Made by a program: the position numbers and the translations under genes. From contig JAWQEG010000470.1 in assembly GCA_033782935.1 (NCBI GenBank), positions 1,178,001-1,242,000 of the forward strand: a stretch of DNA of 64,000 nucleotides, written 5' to 3'. This DNA is from Petrolisthes cinctipes. Lineage: Eukaryota; Arthropoda; Malacostraca; Decapoda; Porcellanidae. The notes below the pieces were generated by a model, which worked only from the letters and a program-made list of their open reading frames with translations, had not been told where the DNA came from and made no database searches. Each line of letters starts with the position of its first letter. The first letter of the stretch is position 1. Of this stretch, positions 1 through 10,428 are shown piece after piece.

Positions 1-2495
1 CCAGAAGCGATCTGTACATGCCTACTCAGTGCTAGAATGTTTTTAAAATATAGGCTCAAAACATGCTCAAAATCGATATTTTAGGTGCCCAAATGTCGAT
101 ATGTGCATGCATCTTCAGTACCCGTTTATATATCAAATTCAGGCTCAAAACACCCGAAAATTCAATATTTTGGGGTCCCAGAAGCAATCTGTACATGCCT
201 ACTCAGTGCTAGAATATTTTCAAAATATAGGCTAAAAACATGCTAAAAATCGATCTTTTAGGTGCCAAAAAGTCGATATCTCAAATTCAGTCCCAAACCA
301 CCCGAAAACTCGATATTTAGGGGTCCCAGAAGGTATCTGTACATGCCTACTCCGTGTTAGAGTATTTTCAAAATACAGGCCAAAAACATACTGAAAATCG
401 ATCTTTTACGTGCCCAAAAGTCGATATGTGCATGCATCTTCTGTACCCGTTTATATCTCAAATTCTGGCCCTAAACACCCGAAAATTCGATATTTTGGGG
501 TACCAGAAGCGATCTGTACATGCCTACTCCGTGTTAGGGTATTTTCAAAATTCAGGCCCAAAACATGCTGAAAATCGATATTTTTGGTGCCCAAAGTCAA
601 TATGTGCATGTATCTTCTGTACCCGTTTATATCTCAAATTCAGGCTCAAAACACCCGAAAATTCAATATTTTGGGGTCCCAGAAGCAATCTGTACATGCC
701 TACTCAGTGCTAGAATATTTTCAAAATATAGGCTAAAAACATGCTAAAAATCGATCTTTTAGGTGCCAAAAAGTCGATATCTCAAATTCAGTCCCAAAAC
801 ACCCGAAAATTCGATATTCAGAGGTCCCAGAAGGTATCCGTGTTAGAGTATTTTCAAAATTCAGGCCCAAAACATGCTGAAAATCGATCTTTTAGGTGCA
901 CAAAAGTCGATATGTGCATGCATCTTCTGTACCCGTTTATATCTCAAATTCAGGCCCTAAACACCCGAAAATTCGATATTTTTGGGTCCCAGAAGCGATC
1001 TGTACATGCCTACTCAGAGCTAGAATGTTTTCAAAATATAGGCTCAAAACATGCTCAAAATCGATATTTTAGGTGCCCAAAAGTCGATATGTGCATTCAT
1101 CTTCTGTACTCGTTTATATCTCAAATTCAAGCTCAAAACACCCGAAAATTCGATATTTTGGGGTCCCAGAAGCGATCTGTACATGCCTACTCCGTGCTAG
1201 AATATTTTCAAAATATAGGCTAAAAACATGCTAAAAATCGATTTTTTAGGTGCCAAAAAGTCGATATCTCAAATTCAGTTCCAAAACACCCGAAACTTCG
1301 ATATTTAGGGGTCCCAGAAGCGATCGGTACATGCCTACTCCGTGTTAGTGTATTTTCAAAATTCAGGCCCAAAACATGCTGAAAATCGATATTTTTAGTA
1401 CCCAAAGTCAATATGTGTATGCATCTTCTATACTCGTTTATATCTCAAATTCAGGCTCAAAACACCCGAAAATTCGATATTTTGGGGTCCCAGAAGCGAT
1501 CTGTACATGCCTACTCAGTGCTAGAATGTTTTTAAAATATAGGCTCAAAACATGCTAAAAATCGATCTTTTAGGTGCCAAAAAGTCGATATCTCAAATTC
1601 AGTCCCAAACCACCCGAAAATTCGATATTTAGGGGTCCCAGAAGCGATCTGTACATGCCTACTCCGTGTTAGAGTATTTTCAGAATACAGGCCAAAAACA
1701 TACTGAAAATCGATCTTTTAGGTGCACAAAAGTCGATATGTGCATGCATCTTCTGTACCCGTTTATATCTCAAATTCTCGCCCTAAACACCCGAAAATTC
1801 GATATTTTGGGGTCCCAGAAGCGATCTGTACATGCCTACTTCGTGTTAGAGTATTTTCATAATTCAGGCTCAAAACATGCTGAAAATCGATATTTTTGGT
1901 GCCCAAAGTCAATATGTGTATGCATCTTCGATACTCGTTTATATCTCAAATTCAGGCTCAAAACACCCGAAAATTCAATATTTTGGGGTCCCAGAAGCAA
2001 TCTGTACATGCCTACTCAGTGCTAGAATATTTTCAAAATATAGGCTCAAAACATGCTCAAAATCGATATTTTAGGTGCCCAAAAGTCGATATCTCAAATT
2101 CAGTCCCAAAACACCCGAAAATTCGATATTTAGGGGTCCCAGGAGCGATCTGTACTTGCCTACTCCGTGTTAGAGTATTTTCAAAATACATGCTCAAAAC
2201 ATACTGAAAATCGATCTTTTAGGTGCACAAAAGTCGATATGTGCATGCATCTTCTGTACCCGTTTATATCTCAAATTCTGGCCCTAAACACCCGAAAATT
2301 CGATATTTTGGGGTCCCAGAAGCGATCTGTACATGCCTACTCAGAGCTAGAATGTTTTTAAAATATAGGCTCAAAACATGCTCAAAATCGAAATTTTAGG
2401 TGCCCAAAAGTCGATATGTGCATGCCTCTTCTGTACTCGTTTATATTTCAAATTCAGGCTCAAAAAACCCGAGAATTCGATATTTTGGGGTCCCA
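1..2495 (+). repeat. Irregular monomer block, weak 1312-bp periodicity
   Basis: Monomers start at 4, 181, 329, 506, 682, 830, 992, 1169, 1317, 1493, 1641, 1818, 1994, 2142 and 2319. The run from 329 (177, 176, 148 bp) has the same class order as the run from 1641, an offset of 1312 bp, but with scattered differences. The unit at 830-991 is 162 bp because 15 bp, including TGTACATGCCTACTC, are missing between TATC microhomologies. No other sequence is present. Confidence 0.85.
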
Positions 2496-3172
2496 GAAGC
2501 GATCTGTACATGCCTACTCCGTGTTAGAGTATTTTCAAAATACATGCCCAAAACATGCTGAAAATCGATATTTTAGATGCCCAAAGTCAATATGTGCTTG
2601 TATCATCTGTACCCGTTTATATCTCAAATTCAGGCTTAAAACACCCGAAAATTCGATATTTTGGGGTCCCAGAAGCGATCTGTACATGCCTACTCCGTGT
2701 TAGAGTATTTTCAAGATACAGGCCCAAAACATGCTAAAAAACGATATTTTAGATGCCCAAAGTCAATATGTTCATGTATCTTCTGTACCCGTTTATATCT
2801 CAAATTCTTACTCAAAACACCCGAAAATTCAATATTTTGGGGCCCCAGAAGCAGTCTGTACATGCCTACTCAGTGCTAGAATTTTTTCAAAATATAGGCT
2901 AAAAACATGCTAAAAATCGACATTTTAGGTGCCAAAAAATCGATATCTCAAATTCAGTCCCAAAACACCCGAAAATTCGATATTTAGGGGTCCCTGAAGG
3001 GATCTGTACATGCCTACTCCGTGTTAGAGTATTTTCAAAATACAGGCCAAAAACATACTGAAAATCAATCTTTTAGGTGCCCAAAAGTCGATATGTGCAT
3101 GCATCTTCTGTACCCGTTTATATCTCAAATTCTGGCCCTAAACACCCGAAAATTCGATATTTTGGGGTCCCA

Positions 3173-3349
3173 GAAGCGATCTGTACATGCCTACTCCGTG
3201 TTAGAGTATTTTCAAAATACAGGCCAAAAACATACTGAAAATCGATCTTTTAGGTGCCCAAAAGTCGATATGTGCATGCATCTTCTGTACCCGTTTATAT
3301 TTCAAATTCTGGCCCTAAACACCCGAAAATTCGATATTTTTGGGTCCCA
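3173..3349 (+). repeat. Example of the full-length 177-bp monomer (class L)
   Basis: Representative long monomer, counted from GAAG to GAAG. It has the complete stretch GTCGATATGTGCATGCATC followed by CCCGTTTATAT. Bases 3272-3300 are the 29 bp missing from the short classes. Because 177 is 3 x 59, runs of this class keep one plus-strand frame open, which produces gene-like ORFs throughout the array. Confidence 0.95.
3227..3315 (+). repeat. Half-monomer A (89 bp)
   Basis: First half of the dimeric monomer, running from AAAACAT through ATCGAT, TTTTAGGTGCCC and GTCGATATGTGCATGC to the GGCCC/GGCTC end. It aligns with the following half B over its whole length with two or three 1-bp gaps. On consensus sequences I count about 63 identical positions in roughly 90. 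The 29-bp deletion of the short classes lies entirely in this half. Confidence 0.85.
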
Positions 3350-3403
3350 GAAGCGATCTGTACATGCCTACTCAGAGCTAGAATGTTTTCAAAATATAGG
3401 CTC
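3316..3403 (+). repeat. Half-monomer B (88 bp)
   Basis: Second half of the dimeric monomer, running from AAACACCCGAAAATTCGAT through TTTTGGGTCCCAGAAGCGATC and TGTACATGCC to AGGCTC. Best-matching stretches with half A are GAAAA-TCGATATTTT, CCCA-AAG, CGAT-TGT-CATGC and the AAAT..CAGGC.C end. The match implies that an ancestral unit of about 88 bp was duplicated before the 177-bp dimer was amplified. Confidence 0.85.
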
Positions 3404-3525
3404 AAAACATGCTCAAAATCGATATTTTAGGTGCCCAAAGTCAATATGTGCATGTATCTTCTGTACTCGTTTATATCTCAAATTCAGGCTCAAAACACCC
3501 GAAAATTCAATATTTTGGGGTCCCA
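3350..3525 (+). repeat. Example of the 176-bp monomer class
   Basis: This class has CCCAAAGTCAATATGTGCATG where class L has CCCAAAAGTCGATATGTGC: one A is lost and a CpG becomes CpA. In most copies two more CpG-to-CpA changes follow in phase, ATTCAATATTTTGGGG and AGAAGCAATCTG. The linked set marks a subfamily found in every part of the window. The 1-bp loss shifts the open frame relative to class L. Confidence 0.92.
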
Positions 3526-3673
3526 GAAGCAATCTGTACATGCCTACTCAGTGCTAGAATATTTTCAAAATATAGGCTAAAAACATGCTAAAAATCGATC
3601 TTTTAGGTGCCAAAAAGTCGATATCTCAAATTCAGTCCCAAAACACCCGAAAATTCGATATTTAGGGGTCCCA
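3526..3673 (+). repeat. Example of the 148-bp short monomer (class S)
   Basis: Short class with GCCAAAAAGTCGATATCTC. It equals class L minus 29 bp; the join lies between 3624 and 3625, where GATAT is followed directly by CTCAAATTC. The missing segment begins after GATAT and ends in TATAT, so a 4-bp ATAT microhomology flanks it. Short classes S and S-prime make up roughly 30-40% of units and alternate with long ones, giving the HORs their phase. Confidence 0.94.
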
Positions 3674-4882
3674 GAAGGGATCTGTACATGCCTACTCCGT
3701 GTTAGAGTATTTTCAAAATACAGGCCAAAAACATACTGAAAATCGATCTTTTAGGTGCCGAAAAGTCGATATGTGCATGCATCTTCTGTACCCGTTTTTA
3801 TCTCAAATTCTGGCCCTAAACACCGGAAAATTCGATATTTTGGGGTCCCAGAAGCGATCTGTACATGCCTACTCCGTGTTAGAGTATTTTCAAAATACAT
3901 GCCCAAAACATGCTGAAAATCGATATTTTAGATGCCCAAAGTCAATATGTGCTTGTATCATCTGTACCCGTTTATATCTCAAATTCAGGCTCAAAAACAC
4001 CCGAAAATTCGATATTTTGGGGTCCCAGAAGCGATCTGTACATGCCTACTCCGTGTTAGAGTATTTTCAAAATACAGGCCCAAAACATGCTAAAAAACGA
4101 TATTTTAGATGCCCAAAGTCAATATGTTCATGTATCATCTGTACCCGTTTATATCTCAAATTCTTACTTAAAACACCCGAAAATTCAATATTTTGGGGTC
4201 CCAGAAGCAGTCTGTACATGCCTACTCAGTGCTAGAATTTTTTCAAAATATAGGCTAAAAACATGCTAAAAATCGACATTTTAGGTGCCAAAAAATCGAT
4301 ATCTCAAATTCAGTCCCAAAACACCCGAAAATTCGATATTTAGGGGTCCCAGAAGGGATCTGTACATGCCTACTCCGTGTTAGAGTATTTTCAAAATACA
4401 GGCCAAAAACATACTGAAAATCAATCTTTTAGGTGCCCAAAAGTCGATATGTGCATGCATCTTCTGTACCCGTTTATATCTCAAATTCTGGCCCTAAACA
4501 CCCGAAAATTCGATATTTTGGGGTCCCAGAAGCGATCTGTACATGCCTACTCCGTGTTAGAGTATTTTCAAAATACAGGCCAAAAACATACTGAAAATCA
4601 ATCTTTTAGGTGCCCAAAAGTCGATATGTGCATGCATCTTCTGTACCCGTTTATATCTCAAATTCTGGCCCTAAACACCCGAAAATTCGATATTTTGGGG
4701 TCCCAGAAGCGATCTGTACATGCCTACTCCGTGTTAGAGTATTTTCAAAATACAGGCCAAAAACATACTGAAAATCGATCTTTTAGGTGCCCAAAAGTCG
4801 ATATGTGCATGCATCTTCTGTACCCGTTTATATCTCAAATTAAGGCCCAAAACACCCGAAACATCGATATTTAGGGGTCCCA

Positions 4883-7071
4883 GAAGCGATCTGTACATGC
4901 CTACTCCGTGTTAGAGTATTTTCAAAATCATACTGAAAATCGATGTTTTAGGTGCCCAAAAGTCGATATGTGCATGCATCTTCTGTACCCGTTTATATCT
5001 CAAATTCTGGCCCTAAACACCCGAAAATTCGATATTTTTGGGTCCCAGAAGCGATCTGTACATGCCTACTCAGTGCTAGAATGTTTTCAAAATATAGGCT
5101 CAAAACATGCTCAAAATCGATATTTTAGGTGCCCAAAAGACGATATGTGCATGCATCTTCTGTACTCGTTTATATCTCAATTTCAAGCTCAAAACACCCG
5201 AAAATTCGATATTTTGGGGTCCCAGAAGCGATCGAAACATGCCTACTCAGTATTAGAATATTTTCAAAATATAGGCTCAAAACATGCTAAAAATCGATAT
5301 TTTAGGTGCGTAAAGGCGATATCTCAAATTCAGGCCCAAAACACCCGAAAATTCGATATTTATGGGTCCCAGAAGCGATCTGTATATGCCTAATCCGTGT
5401 TAGAGTATTTTCAAAATACAGGCCAAAAACATACTGAAAATCGATCTTTTATGTGCCCAAAAGTCGATATGTGCATGTATCTTCTGTACCCGTTTATATT
5501 TCAAATTCAGGCTCAAAACACCCGAAAATTCAATATTATGGTAGGCCCAGAAGCAATCTATACATGCCTACTCAGTGCTAGAATATTTTCAAAATATAGG
5601 CTAAAAACATGCTAAAAATCGATCTTTTAGGTGCCAAAAAGTCGATATCTCAAATTCAGTCCCAAAACACCCGAAAATTCGATATTTAGGGGTCCCATAA
5701 GGGATTTGTACATGCCTACTCCGTGTTAGAGTATTTTCAAAATAAAGGCCAAAAACATACTGAAAATCGATCTTTTAGGCGCCGAAAAGTCGATATGTGC
5801 ATGCATCTTCTGTACCCGTTTATATCTCAAATTCTGGCCCTAAACACCCGAAAATTCCATATTTTGGGGTCCCAGAAGCGATCTGTACATGCCTACTCCG
5901 TGTTAGCCTACTCAGTGCTAGAATGTTTTCAAAATATAGGCTCAAAACATGCTCGAAATCGATATTTTAGGTGCCCAAAAGTCGATATGTGCATGCATTT
6001 TCTGTACTCGTTTATATCTCAAATTCAGGCCCAAAACACCCAAAAATTCGATATTTTGGGGTCCCAGAAGCGATCTGTACATGCCTACTCCGTGTTAGAG
6101 TATTTTCAAAATCATACTGAAAATCGATGTTTTAGGTGCCCAAAAGTCGATATGTGCATGCATCTTCTGTACCCGTTTATATCTCAAATTCTGGCCCTAA
6201 ACACCCGAAAATTCGATATTTTGGGGTCCCAGAAGCGATCTGTACATGCCTACTCAGTGCTAGAATGTTTTCAAAATATAGGCTAAAAACATGCTCAAAA
6301 TCGATATTTTAGGTGCCCAAAAGTCGATATGTGCATGCATCTTCTGTACTCGTTTATATCTCAAATTCAAGCTCAAAACATCCGAAAATTCGATATTTTG
6401 GGGTCCCAGATGCGATCTGTACATGCCTACTCAGTATTAGAATATTTTCAAAATATAGGCTCAAAACATGCTAAAAATCGATATTTTAGGTGCGTAAATG
6501 CGATATCTCAAAGTTAGGCCCAAAACACCCGAAAATTCGATATTTATGGGTCCCAGAAGGGATATGTACATGCCTACTCCGTGTTAGAGTATTTTCAAAA
6601 TAAAGGCCAAAAACATACTGAAAATCGATCTTTTAGGTGCCGAAAAGTCGATATGTGCATGCATCTTCTGTACCCGTTTATATCTCAAATTCTGGCCCTA
6701 AACACCCGAAAATTCGATATTTTGGGGTCCCAGAAGCGATCTGTACATGCCTACTCCGTGTTAGCCTACTCAGTGCTAGAATGTTTTCAAAATATAGGCT
6801 CAAAACATGCTCGAAATCGATATTTTAGGTGCCCAAAAGTCGATATGTGCATGCATTTTCTGTACTCGTTTATATCTCAAATTCAAGCTCAAAACACCCG
6901 AAAAATCGATATTTTGGGGTCCCAGAATCGATCTGTACATGCCTACTCAGTGCTAGAATATTTTCAAAATATACGCTCAAAACATGCTAAAAATAGATAT
7001 TTTAGATGCGTAAAGGCGATATCTCAAATTCAGGCCCAAAACACCCGAAAATTCGATATTTTGGGGTCCCA
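4883..7071 (+). repeat. Block with an 858-bp repeat and indel-tagged monomers
   Basis: Starts at 5698, 5875, 6067, 6232, 6409 (177, 192, 165, 177, 147 bp) recur in part at 6556, 6733, 6925, an 858-bp offset. The 192-bp units (5875-6066 and 6733-6924) carry a 15-bp tandem duplication of CCTACTCCGTGTTAG at 5902-5916 and 6750-6764. The 165-bp units (4883-5047 and 6067-6231) lack 12 bp, giving TTCAAAATCATACTG. The stretch 4883-5371 also matches 6067-6555 at an offset of 1184 bp. Confidence 0.86.
5225..5371 (+). repeat. Example of the 147-bp short monomer (class S-prime)
   Basis: Sister short class with GGTGCGTAAAGGCGATATCTC instead of GGTGCCAAAAAGTCGATATC. It shares the 29-bp deletion join of class S but has a distinct tag and is 1 bp shorter. 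Usually it follows a CAGTGCTAGAATATTTTC half and is followed by CAAATTCAGGCCC. A variant with ACGACGTAAAGG is 146 bp long, for example at 12572-12717. Confidence 0.92.
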
Positions 7072-10000
7072 GAAGCGATCTGTACATGCCTACTCCGTGT
7101 TAGAGTATTTTCAAAATTCAGGCCCAAAACATGATAAAAATCGATATCTTTGGTGCCCAAAGTCAATATGTGTATGCATCTTCAATACCCGTTTATATCT
7201 CAAATTCAGGCTCAAAACACCCGAAAATTCGATATTTTAGGGTCCCAGAAGCGATCTCTACATGCCTACTCAGTGCTAGAATGTTTTCAAAATATAGGCT
7301 CAAAACATGCTCAAAATCGATATTTTAGGTGCCCAAAAGTCGATATGTGCATGCATCTTCTGTACCCGTTTATATCTCAAATTCAAGCTCAAAACACCCG
7401 GAAATTCGATATTTTGGGGTCCCGGAAGCGATCTGTACATGCCTACTCAGTGCTAGAATATTTTCAAAATATAGGCTCAAAACATGCTTAAAATCGATAT
7501 TTTAGGTGCCAAAAAGTCGATATCTCAAATTAAGGCCCAAAACACCCGAAAATTCGATATTTAGGGGTCCCAGAAGCGATATGTACATGCCTACTCCGTG
7601 TTAGAGTATTTTCAAAATACAGGCCCAAAACATGCTCAAAATCGATGTTTTATGTGCCCAAAAGTCGATATGTGCATGCATCTTCTGTACCCGTTTATAT
7701 CTCAAATTCTGGCCTTAAACACCCGAAAATTCGATATTTTCGGGTCCCAGAAGCGATTTGTACATGCCTACTCAGTGCTAGAATGTTTTCAAAATATAGG
7801 CTCAAAACATGCTCAAAATCGATATTTTAGGTGCCCAAAAATCGATATGTGCATGCATCTTCAGTACCCGTTTATATCTCAAATTCAGGCTCAAAACACC
7901 CGAAAATTCGATATTTTGGGGTCCCAGAAGCGATCTGTACATGCCTACTCCGTTTTAGAGTATTTTCAAAATACATGCCCTAAACATGCTGAAAATCGAT
8001 ATTTTAGATGCCCAAAGTCAATATGTGCATGAATCTTCTGTACCCGTTTATATCTCAAATTCTGGCCCTAAACACCCGAAAATTCAATATTTTGGGGTCC
8101 CAGAAGCAATTTGTACATGCCTACTCAGATCTAGAATATTATCAAAATATAGGCTAAAAACATGCTAAAAATCGATATTATAGGTGCCAAAAAGTCGATA
8201 TCTCAAATTAAGGCCCAAAACACCCGAAACTTCGATATTTAGGGGTCCCAGAAGCGATCTGTACATGCCTACTCCGTGTTAGAGTATTTTCAAAATACAG
8301 GCCAAAAACATACTGAAAATCGATGTTTTAGGTGCCCAAAAGTCGATATGTGTATGCACCATCTGTACCCGTTTATATCTCAAATTCTGGCCTTAAACAC
8401 CCGAAAATTCGATATTTTGGGGTCCCAGAAGCGATCTGTACATGCCTACTCCGTGTTAGAGTATTTTCAAAATTCAGGCCCAAAACATGCTGAAAATCGA
8501 TATTTTTGGTGCTCAAAGTCAATATGTGTATGCATCTTCTATACTCGTTTATATCTCAAATTCAGGCTCAAAACACCCGAAAATTCGATATTTCGGGGTC
8601 CCAGAAGCGATCTGTACATGCCTACTCAGTGCTAGAATGTTTTCAAAATATAGGCTCAAAACATGCTCAAAATCGATATTTTAGGTGCCCAAAAGTCGAT
8701 ATGTGCATGCATCTTCTGTACTCGTATATATCTCAAATTCAGGCTCAAAACACCCGAAAATTCGATATTTTGGGGTCCCAGAAGCGATCTGTACATGCCT
8801 ACTCAGTGCAAGAATATTTTCAAAGTATAGGCTCAAAACATGCTAAAAATCGATATTTTAGGTGCGTAAAGGCGATATCTCAAATTCAGGCCCAAAACAC
8901 CCGAAAACTCGATATTTTGGGGTCCCAGAAGCGATCTGTACATGCCTACTCCGTGTTAGAGTATTTTCAAAATACATGCTCAAAACATGCTGAAAATCGA
9001 TATTTTAGATGCCCAAAGTCAATATGTGCATGTATCTTCTGTACCTGTTTATATCTCAAATTCAGGCTCAAAACACCCAAAAATCCAATATTTTGGGGTC
9101 CCAGAAGCAATCTGTACATGCCTTCTCAGTGCTAGAATATTTTCAAAATATAGGCTAAAAACATGCTAAAAATCGATATTTTAGGTGCCAAAAAGTCGAT
9201 ATCTCAAATTCAGTCCCAAAACACCCGAAAATTCGATATTTAGTGGTCCCAGAAGCGACTTGTACATGCCTACTCCGTGTTAGAGTATTTTCAAAATACA
9301 GGCCAAAATCATACTGAAAATCGATCCTTTAGGTGCCGAAAAGTCGATATGTGCATTCATCTTCTGTACCCGTTTATATCTCAAATTCTGGCCCTAAACA
9401 CCCGAAAATTCGATATTTTTGGGTCCCAGAAGCGATCTGTACATGCCTACTCAGTGCTAGAATGTTTTCAAAATATAGGCTCAAAACATGCTCAAAATCG
9501 ATATTTTAGGTGCCCAAAAGTCGATATGTGCTTGAATCATCTGTACTCGTTTATATCTCAAATTCAAGCTCAAAACACCCGAAAATTCGATATATAGGGG
9601 TCCCAGAAGCGATCTGTACATGCCTACTCAGTATTAGAATATTTTCAAAATATAGGCTCAAAACATGCTAAAAATCGATATTTTAGGTGCGTAAAGGCGA
9701 TATCTCAAATTCAGGCCCAAAACACCCGAGAATTCGATATTTAGGGGTCCCAGAAGCGATCTGTACATGCCTACTTAGTGCTAGAATGTTTTCAAAATAT
9801 AGGCTCAAAACATGCTCAAAATCGATATTATAGGTGCCCAAAAGTCGATATGTGCATGCATCTTCTGTACTCGTTTATATCTCAAATTCAAGCCCAAAAC
9901 ACCCGAAAATTCGATATTTAGGGCTCCCAGAAGCGATCTGTACATGCCTACTCAGTGCTAGAATATTTTTAAAATATAGGCTAAAAACATGCTAAAAATC

Positions 10001-10428
10001 GATATTTTAAGTGAGTAAAGGCGATATGTGCATGCATCTTCTGTACCCGTTTATATCTCAAATTCTGGCCCTAAACAACCGAAAATTCAATATTTTGGGG
10101 TCCCAGAAGCAATCTGTACATGCCTACTCAGTGCTAGAATATTTTCAAAATATAGGCTAAAAACATGCTAAAATCGATATTTTAGGTGCCAAAAAGTCGA
10201 TATCTCAAATTAAGGCCAAAACATCCCGAAAGTTCGATATATTGGGGTCCCAGAATCGATCTGTACATGCCTACTCCGTGTTAGAGTATTTACAAAATAC
10301 AGGCCCAAAACAATCTCAAAATCGATGTTTTAGGTGCCAAAAGTCGATATGTGCATGCATCTTCAGTACCCGTTTATATCTCAAATTCAGGCTCAAAACA
10401 CCCGAAAATTCGATATTTTTGGGTCCCA
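7072..10428 (+). repeat. Irregular monomer block
   Basis: Twenty units from 7072 to 10253 mix classes L, 176, S and S-prime without a clear repeating order. The unit at 9930-10105 is odd: it starts like S-prime, with GTGAGTAAAGGCGATATG, but keeps the 29-bp segment, so it looks recombinant or like a descendant of an S-prime precursor before deletion. No non-satellite sequence is seen. Confidence 0.85.

Larger units (their letters stand above)
2496..4882 (+). repeat. Block with a 1356-bp repeat
   Basis: Units at 2496, 2672, 2848, 2996 match 3851, 4028, 4204, 4352 at an offset of 1355-1356 bp. Shared private marks include GCTTGTATCATCTG, CTAAAAAACGATATTTTAG, GCAGTCTGTACATG, TAGAATTTTTTC and AAAATCAATCTTTTAGG. 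The spacing 2996-3674-4352 is 678 bp twice, but the monomer variants inside differ, so 1356 bp is the better unit. The unit at 4352-4528 is repeated directly at 4529-4705. Confidence 0.85.

Noticed and set aside
1220..1411. Minus-strand ORFs (1220-1411 and 42466-42654)
   Set aside because: Both are short and fall wholly within satellite monomers; they exist because of local point changes or a 1-bp indel and are not kept in sister copies.
3227..3315. A further quarter-unit repeat of about 23-26 bp inside each half
   Set aside because: TCGATAT recurs about 23 bp apart in half A and more weakly in half B, but the match does not extend far enough to separate it from AT-rich chance similarity.
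2996..5029. A simple 678-bp four-monomer HOR
   Set aside because: The start spacing is 678 bp twice, but the variants inside alternate. Matching marks are 1356 bp apart, so 678 bp is only a coincidence of class lengths.
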